DNA from: Fomitopsis serialis
Lineage: Eukaryota > Basidiomycota > Agaricomycetes > Polyporales > Fomitopsidaceae
Length of the DNA: 64,000 nucleotides
Direction of reading: 5' to 3'
NCBI RefSeq assembly: GCF_022376445.1
Contig: NW_025954968.1
Location: forward strand, 310,001-374,000
Shown here: piece after piece, positions 56,988-64,000 of the stretch
How the letters are laid out: each line of letters opens with the position of its first letter
Position numbering within the stretch: the stretch's first letter is position 1
The notes under the pieces: generated by a model
The model's input: only the letters and a program-made list of their open reading frames with translations
Told to the model about the DNA's origin: nothing
The model's database searches: none
Program-made: the position numbers and the translations under genes

Positions 56988-58885
56988 ATGTCGCGATCTC
57001 TCTTCCGCACAGGCGGGTTCCGAAGGCTGGACAGTTTGCCCACAGAGATACTGGTAGAGATTCTCAGCCTCTTGGACGCGCCGGAGATCGCGACTTGTCG
57101 TCTTGTGAGTTTCTTTGGATCGCGCCCGAGGTGCACATCGGATCTCACGTTCATACATGCTCAGTTATGCAGGAGGTTTGATGACATCGTCTGTAGCAAC
57201 GCACGGCTGCAGTATCCGATTCACCTCGAACTTGCCAACTGTGTCGATGACCACCCGGACCACCCATCACCAGTAGGAGTCCGGCTGAAGCGATTATTGG
57301 CACGACAAGAGGCGTGGAAGGCACAGGACTTCCGCAAGAAGCGACAATTATCCTCGTCCACGGTCTCCCATACACCGTCGGCCTCTGCATATCGTAGTGG
57401 GGTACTCGTGTTCGGAGTGTTAAACCATACCCTTCTCCATCCCGCAATTCAACCTCAGGTGGCCGATATCCTGGGCTTGATGTATATCAATGAACTGCAT
57501 GTGCTCTTCCTGCACGGTGCTGGACATGACCTCGACCACCGTCGACATAGCATTGTCGACCCTGGTGGCTTCAGTGACTTCGAGCTCGAACCCTCGCAGG
57601 ACCTCCTGGTACTCTGGGACAGCTATTCACCGGCGCCAGATGGTCTACGGTGCGATGACCTGCGTGCATGATCTTCTGGACCCGACACTAACTGTGCGTT
57701 AGTCTCCGCTTCCTCTCCCTTCACGAGGGGACTAGACATAAACGAGCGAAGACCTACGATATGGTCATACCAGCAACACACTTCTATCCTGTTGGAGGTC
57801 GTCCTGAGGATCTATGGATCTTCGACATGAACTCTATCCAATTAAATGGGGAGCTCGTGAGCATTTATGCGGTCGAAGGCCATCGCATTCTCGTACTCAA
57901 CTGGGTGACTGGTTATAGCTGGGTTAGCACACCCGACTCTTCGTGACGGTACTTGCATCTGACTCATGTCCGCAATAAGTCGGTCCCAGGCTCTTCTTGC
58001 TGCACGCTTTCAAAGGACTGTCTGATCGTCGCCAATTGCCGTTGCAACCCTCCTCACTTCGACGTATACCGCATCACTTACTCTGTCGAGCCACCGACGA
58101 TCAGCCATGTGCGCAGAACCAATCTCCCGCGGGTACAGGAAGGGGTCATGCGTAGCATTGACTGCAAACCCTCCCCGTCCTCCCATGCCTCAACGTCAGC
58201 GGTCTCCTCGGAGAAACGTGCCGTCCCGTTCTCGACAGCCCCTGACTCTGCGATGGTAGTCTTCAACTTCCGACTGCGCGTCCCAGACACGTCGCTGGCC
58301 GAACCGGACAAACAGCTCGCGCTGCTGTGTTATACTCCTGAGATCCTGTCCGCGGTCCGCAGCCATGTCCCGAAGACACCGGAACGACGACTGGGTATCA
58401 AGGTAGTCGAATGGGAGCGCTGGGGTCCGAACTCATCGTTTTTCCTCGGAGACGTGACCAACGACGACAATGTGTGGTCTTACGCGCTCTATGGCTACCG
58501 CTTGATGCTCAACGGGACCATATACGACTTCAACCCGCACACCGTCAAGTCCGCGACAACAATGGCGGAGGGACGGGAGGGTGACGGCCCGGGGAGTATG
58601 CACATATGTAAGGGCACTTCCTTCGAGGATGCGAGATGGTTCGTAGAGAAAATTCAAACAAATCGGCCGTATCTCTGGGCGCCCATCCAGGATTCGAAGG
58701 TGCCGGCGTCGACCAGTTGCTTCCTTGTGGACGAAGACATTCTTGCTCTCGAGGTGCGACTGCTCTGTCTCAATTTCGTCAGATTGTCCTCTGACGAACA
58801 CTGGGTGCAGGACGCGACGGAATCAAACTCGGAGCAGGTCGTAATCACTCAGCTGACGGTTGGACCTGAGTGGGACGCTTGCTAA
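56988..58885 (+). CDS. F-box-like protein, possibly interrupted
   Basis: Starts MSRSLFRTGGFRRLDSLPTE with the F-box LDSLPTEILVEILSLLDAPE. A 60-base in-frame intron (GTGAGT to CTCAG) is followed by LCRRFDDIVCSNARLQYPIH, the typical continuation in Agaricomycete F-box/propeller proteins. The middle has HSIVDPGGFSDFELEPSQDL and LLVLWDSYS; after an intron near 57640-57700 come GELVSIYAVEGHRILVLNWV and TGYSWVS. An in-frame TGA at 57944-57946 interrupts before LHLTHVRNKSVPG; downstream remains well coding (RLGIKVVEWERWGPNSSFFL, DNVWSYALYGYRLML) to a stop at 58885. A small intron or missing base around 57940 could rescue it; otherwise it is a pseudogene. Confidence 0.62.
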
Positions 58886-59499
58886 TGGTCATGGTAGAGC
58901 TGCGGGTTTATTCTGGCGCGTAATGGGTCCCATCCGTTGTCAGCCTGTGTATGCTTTCCTCTAGGTGTTACATTGGATGGACCCGCACCTGGACGCATTT
59001 CTACCGTGCGTGTAGCGTCATGTATTGTTGAATCACTGTTTTAAACTCAACGGCATTGAAGGAATGACAAGCGCATTTGTTGCTTGTTGGCGGGTCGCTC
59101 CCTCAGAAGCCCTCCCCTACATGTGTCGACGCGTTCGTAATTTTTTGGCTGTCTATTCATATTGGCAGGTATGAACGTGGCAGTTGAAGGCGATACAGTA
59201 TCCAGGCCTGGTCTATGCTTATACATGATACATAACGATAACGCCAAGGCGAGGCTGTTACAAGGGGAAGAGGGCGATAACTGGGGATGCAAGTATCAAG
59301 AGGCGAAAGCGGGCATGAAAATGGTGGCAGGAGCTCTATATAAGAATCTATGAGGGCGTGGTTAAGTGTTGCATTCATATTTCAGGGGGAAGTCGCAATG
59401 GTTGTTCAGACATTAGGAAGTCGACTTGAGAGGGGTGCGACAGTCATACTACTAGCGAGAGGAAATATTGTCAGTCGGTAAACGATAGCGTAAGGGGGC
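58886..59499. other. Intergenic stretch, no supported gene
   Basis: Nothing supported. Short frames of 60-80 codons only. Confidence 0.45.
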
Positions 59500-59718
59500 C
59501 TCATACCTCGTCCGGGGCAGCGGTGACGATCGAAGCTGTCCTTCCGGTTGAACGCTGCGCCGCATTTGCCGCACATGAAGTTTCCGCGGCCGTCACTGGA
59601 CATGCAGGCAGGGGCCCGTGGGCGCTGCGCTAATGCCTGCTGGACGTCGCTACGCGGCAGAGCGTCGCCTCTCCGTCGATCATTGCTTCCGCCCGCAAGC
59701 GGTGCGAAGTCGATCAAT
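59500..59718 (-). CDS. Isolated C2H2-like zinc-finger exon
   Basis: Minus-strand frame reads FMCGKCGAAFNRKDSFDRHR followed by CPGRG: a C-x2-C-x12-H-x1-C pattern close to a C2H2/C2HC finger, ended by a GT donor at about 59506. There is no ATG at its left end, so it is an internal exon or a fragment. Possible upstream sequence lies within 59720-60050 but I could not join it. Function unknown. Confidence 0.4.
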
Positions 59719-61855
59719 ACGCAGCTTTAGGTGCCATGAACGTGAGTTACTTCAAGGATGCCTCTAGACCTGGCTACGCACGCTTGTGATTCCTGCACCG
59801 CGCCGATCGGGTTGCTCCCGGGAAATGCGAAAGCAAACGCAGGGGAGGCGACGATATGGGACATCCTTGAATGACTTTCTTCGGCTGCTGAGGGTGTAGG
59901 TTGAGGGTGTAGATCTGATCGTTCCTTCGACATTGTTGCAGCGAGTTATATACTAGCTTCAAGCTGGTGTCGATCATCGTTGTCACCGAGCCTGGCGGAC
60001 GCCACTCGATGTCCCAAACGTTTGTTGCGTACAGGGCGGCCACCTACATGCTACTGGGCAGCCGTGTCCATGGAGGTGGTCAGTGACCTGCTACAGTCAT
60101 GTTTCTGGCATTTGCCTGTGGCGTCCATCGGGGACCAAGCAGTGTTAGGAACAAGAGCAATATCGCAGCGCTCTCACCTCAGCGGCCATCCCATGCTATG
60201 ACGACTCGCGCTGTCTGTCGCACGGACGTTGTGCGGAATCTGCGGTTCAGTCAATAAGTGACTGGGGCCTTCCGGGAGACATTGAAAGAGATTGCTAAGG
60301 TCGGGGGCGCAGGCAACTGCGAATGCGAAGTCCAGTGTTCGTTCCGCTCACGGCATGGCCACCCCGCGATCCATAAACAGTCGCATGGTACCATCCGATG
60401 CTTGTGACCATGTGTGCGCTGCACCTACGTTCATTGGATGATTTGGCTGACCACAACGCCTCCGGAACGTGGAGTGGTGTCCCGCCGGTATGCTGTGAGC
60501 CATGCTGAAGGACATATCGGGGAGTAGCTTGAAGGGAGGCCTGTCCCAACGCCACGGACATCCAGCGTGCCTAACTGAATGATCCGACGCGATGGTTCAT
60601 CGCGTCAAACTTGCCACGCACCTACCAGGCTACCTACGTTGTGGTGCAAGATGGCAGCAGGTTAGGCCATTGCCAGCCCACCCTGCGCCCGAGTGCCACG
60701 CGATGAAATATGAGCTGAGAGGAGTTTCACACCATGTAGGCGTCGAACTTCGGCCCAGCACAGACCGTTTCTCGTGGATAGTTTATAGCGAAGGACGCCA
60801 GATGATCCTACTCAGAGTGCTACTGTGACTCCTTGCTCCGAGTCGACGTAGCAACTTGAGATCTTGGCACTGGCAGTGGATCTTGCGAAGATCTTTGCCA
60901 GATCACTTTAGCGCTCGCTACCCACGTGATGATCGGCCTATCCCAGCCAATGGCGGCCAAGGGATGCCTTTGTCTGCGACACATACGCTCCCGGTCATTG
61001 ACGTCGAGGCGTCGTTCAAACGATCATGCACGGTTCGTGTTTCGGGTTCAGATGCTGCATTTACACCCATATGAACCCCCAGTCCAACTGCGACCGTCTG
61101 CCAGTGCTCGTTATGAAGAGGCGGGGCATACTTACAGGGCCTACTAGCAGACACGTCACGGTCTATGACGCACGGTGGTAAGTTACTGCTAATTGACAGG
61201 ACCTACGCGGTAATAATGCCCGCACATTATTGCATTGACTGTTGCCCAGACCTATTGGCATAGAGACTTCTGTTCGGTATGACGCCGTGTTGTCACTGCC
61301 TTGGGGCTCCGAGTCCGCCATGCTCCATGAGTCTGGACAGCAATGTACAGACCAAGTTGCTGCGCACGGCATATGCGTTGAATGAGCGGTGCTGCGCATA
61401 CGCAGGCTCACACAGCCCCGCCCTGGGACATCCAGTATTCATCGATCATCACTTGTCCTGCTATTGGCTGTGATGCAACACATCATCATTGGAGTCAGCG
61501 AACCTCGGCATGGTGTGGCCCAGAGCAAGTGTGCGACAGTGTTACGCCGTACCGCACCGGGACATACCCGGCACATATAATGGTATATATCTAAAACCTG
61601 AAGGTGGCTGTCCGCTCACTAACAAAGGTCGCCTCACCACAACTGGTATTTGCAAGCTACGATCTTCCTCCAGCTACGCCCAGTCTCGGGACGACATACG
61701 CAGATGCCTCCAAGCCAACTCGTATGTTCCAGGCATGTCTTGTACGCAGACCAAGCTGATTGGGCCCGCCGGGTTTAGCAATTACAACAAGTCGCATTGC
61801 CTCAGATTGGAAGCCCCGCCGTATCCTTCCTTTCTGGCCCGCTGGCTAATCGGAG
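59719..61855. other. Long stretch without a supported gene
   Basis: About 2.1 kb. Many short frames on both strands, none with a domain or a consistent exon chain. The right end may hold the first exon(s) of the velvet gene, which I could not identify. Confidence 0.4.
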
Positions 61856-63027
61856 AATTCGGGTGCAACTTGACGAGCTACAGAAGGCTGACCTGGGGCG
61901 CAAGTAAGTGTATCAACGACTGTCAGACCACTGCCCGTGCATGTTAATACACCTCCCATCGAAGATGCGCCATCAAAGATAGACGACCGCTCGACCCCCC
62001 ACCTGTTGTCCAGTTGAGGCTCTTCGAACTAGACAATGTGGACACAGTGCAGGAGACAGAGCATGAGCTGACGAATCTCAGGTGTGCCAATAGACCAATG
62101 CTTCTTCCGCCCATTGCTAATTCACCAATCCTGCAAGTGAACCCATAGCGCTGGGGTTCGTCTGTTTCGTCGATCTATACCCATTTCCAGGCGATAGCGA
62201 TGCAGGTAGGACGCCTGCAGGAGGCTCTCCCGGTCCGGACCCCGAGCCGTCGGCATACTCCATGTCCAGCTTGGATTACAGCCTGTTTGGAGAGGGTGTT
62301 CTTCCGACTTCCTTCTTGGAGTCACCACCTTACCTCGCAAACGTCGCAAGTTCCAGCTCCTCACCCCCGTTAGCTATGTTCAACGATGGGGTTGACCCTA
62401 TGCTAATAGGGTCGACCTCATTTATTCCACCATGTATGTCCAACTACGTACTGCCACTGCAGGGGCCTCGCAAACCTACTCACGCCCCGATTGCTCAACT
62501 GGACGAAATGGCAGAGCCTAGTCCGGACCAGATCGTAGCTTACGTCAACGGAGCCCCCCTCTTACATGGTACATGTTGTACGACGGCGTTCGTGGGTACA
62601 ACATTCGTTTCCGTGTCGTGCTTTGACATTCATGGAAACCCCGTCCTCCTGGGCGTCTTCCCGGTCAGTGTTCTCCATTATGAACGTTTCTGGAACCTCC
62701 CCAGCTGACGCTCTAGTACTTCAGGATGTAGCTGTGAACGTCACAGGCACGTACTTGATCCGGTATCGGGTGGTCAACACACTCCATGCCACTTTCGAGC
62801 ACAGTCGGCGCGCCGTGCTTGCGGAATGTTGGGGCGGACCCGTCGTCATCTATCCCGCGAACATGTTTCCTGGTTTGCAGGAGTCAACGGATCTGACCAA
62901 GGTATGCGAAACTGTGTCTATGTGTCCAGAACCGCTGATAGAGCCGCCATGATAGACGTTGTCGGAGCTGGGCGTGCCAGTGAACATGAGGCAAACCGAG
63001 CGGAAGAAGAGGAGAAACGGTGGCTAG
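61856..63027 (+). CDS. Velvet-domain regulatory protein, 5' end incomplete
   Basis: Fungal velvet factor of the VosA/VelB/VelC kind; these NF-kappaB-like DNA-binding proteins coordinate development and secondary metabolism. Exons: 61856-61903 (VQLDELQKADLGR), 61965-62081 (CAIKDRRPLDPPPVVQLRLF and the following HELTNL), 62138-62901 and 62956-63027. Velvet landmarks are CAIKDRRPLDPPPVVQL, GFVCFVDLYPF, GVFP, then VNVTGTYLIRYRVVN and VVIYPANMFPGLQESTDL; a basic end TERKKRRNGG could be a nuclear signal. Between VDLYPF and GVFP sits a ~130-residue insert, Ser/Pro-rich at first. At about 62661 one base is missing between GVFP and SVFSIMNVSGTSPAD. The true start lies upstream of 61856. Confidence 0.78.
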
Positions 63028-63112
63028 TAGGTGTACACTGGAGCGGGAGCGTTGAGAAAGTGCTCCGAGTCTAGGTGTGCACTGGAGCGTTTAGCAAGTG
63101 CTCCGAATACCG
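63028..63112. repeat. Two-unit tandem repeat after the velvet gene
   Basis: TAGGTGTACACTGGAGCG...AAGTGCTCCGAGTC is followed directly by TAGGTGTGCACTGGAGCG...AAGTGCTCCGAATA: a ~40-base unit, twice, with a 6-base extra GGAGCG in the first. Confidence 0.75.
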
Positions 63113-64000
63113 GCCAGTCCACCGAGACCCAACGATATGCTGTGCGCGTTCGCTGTTTGCTTGGCTATCGTCTCCGACTTTGTATATTTATGTGCAGCTC
63201 TACCTCTTCCTATTGTCGCAAGGATGGTGAATGACTCTCGTCATCGTCGTCTACAGTGTACTAGTACTACTAAAAGCTGTATGTTGTAGGTTGTATCGAT
63301 CATGTTGTCTCAGTCCGGTGGACATAAACTCGTGCAAAAAGTCACCTCAGGCCGCCTCTGCGGTGTTGTGGTCGGTCTAATACCACCACGCGTGCTAACA
63401 ATTACCGGTGAGGCGTGCAGGCCACGGCCCACGGTCATCAGACCAGTGTATCAGATCCCCCTTGCACTCCGTTACCTCGTTGCGGACACATGCAGATGAT
63501 CCGCCAGCCTTGGTAATGTCCCGGTCCGAGGTGTGGTACTGGGCCTCCCCGCGGCGATGTTAAACCCCGGAGGCGACAGTGGTAGAAGCCTGCGTGCCCC
63601 TGTGTGCCCCTGGATCAACGAGTCTAACGCGACGCGGGAGTAGCCGCCACCGAATCTGAGATCACAGTCCTACGCAGCCACCCCCAAGCGCCGCCTGACG
63701 GTGGCTAGTTCCTGCAGCCGTTCGACTATGCGATACGATTCGCTGCATTTCTATGCTGTAGGAGGTGCGAATATGTCGATCCTGCATTGCTGGACCTATT
63801 CATCATATCTTTTCTCCCGTGCCGAGTCATGGTCTCAAGTGACACAGCCCGTTGAACATCGCAGAGCCCTGCAGCGTTGAACGGACCCTCAACTCGGCTG
63901 CGAGGGCTGGCAAGTGGTCCGCGTTATCTCGGAGTCCGCGATAGGTGCGTCCTCCAGCTGACACCACTTGTCTCCGCGGAATCGCTCCTCAACGATGCCG
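63113..64000. other. Right-edge stretch, no supported gene
   Basis: About 0.9 kb to the window end. I see no exon chain, RNA gene or repeat I can defend. Confidence 0.45.

Noticed and set aside
61489..61947. 152-codon plus-strand frame overlapping the velvet 5' exon
   Set aside because: Its frame differs from the velvet exon, which reads in phase with the conserved RRPLDPPP block; the long frame looks like chance.
1..64000. A biosynthetic gene cluster or an arginine/purine operon-like unit
   Set aside because: No polyketide synthase, peptide synthetase or terpene synthase is present, and argininosuccinate synthase and ATIC are far apart; fungal genes here are independently promoted.
1..64000. 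tRNA, rRNA, CRISPR or telomere repeats
   Set aside because: Scanned by eye for T-loop and A-box patterns, regularly spaced repeats and TTAGGG arrays; none convincing. A covariance-model search would be needed to exclude small RNAs.

Overview
The window reads as nuclear DNA of a filamentous basidiomycete (Agaricomycetes; a Polyporales-like fungus fits best, which is inference). Genes are packed on both strands and cut by many 45-65 base GT-AG introns, some with visible CTAAC/TACTAAT-type branch sites. The gene set is fungal: sterol O-acyltransferase, a velvet-domain regulator, an RTC4-like protein, Doa10 and several F-box-like proteins. I see no rRNA, tRNA, CRISPR or prokaryotic operon structure.

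Layout. 0-10 kb: dienelactone hydrolase copy 1, a decayed fragment of a sterol O-acyltransferase gene, the intact-looking sterol O-acyltransferase, EMC5/MMgT, and an alpha/beta hydrolase with an unusually long intron. 10-19 kb: RED/IK splicing factor, an old-yellow-enzyme oxidoreductase, an F-box-like protein, a dienelactone hydrolase scrap and dienelactone hydrolase copy 2. 20-33 kb: a small HRDC plus zinc-knuckle protein divergent from argininosuccinate synthase, an F-box/propeller protein, a large RTC4-domain protein, tRNA 2'-phosphotransferase and a RING-finger protein. 33-40 kb: a Doa10/SSM4-type RING-CH membrane E3 ligase divergent from an HD-domain 5'-nucleotidase of the HDDC2/YfbR family. 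40-48.5 kb: a gene-poor, repeat-rich stretch with a ~57-base minisatellite, strong hairpins, a small secreted PSI-like protein carrying a C2H2-like finger, a partial second copy of it, and a broken propeller gene. 48.5-56 kb: two tandem NmrA-like NAD(P)-binding reductases and the purine enzyme ATIC. 56-64 kb: a poorly resolved reading frame, an F-box-like gene with an in-frame stop, a zinc-finger exon and a velvet-domain gene.

Housekeeping functions (arginine, purine, ER insertion and quality control, splicing, tRNA repair) are scattered among accessory redox/hydrolase genes. The accessory genes tend to have a clear TATA box about 70-110 bases before the start codon, whereas I saw none at the housekeeping genes I looked at.

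Quality caveat. Many genes conserved over their full length are interrupted by exactly one missing base (near 4925, 9361, 11002, 13255, 17931, 32670, 33864, 45441, 45662 and 62661). Others (argininosuccinate synthase, ATIC, EMC5, HDDC2-like, the reductase pair) are clean. Residual consensus errors look more likely than pseudogenisation, but the sequence alone cannot decide.
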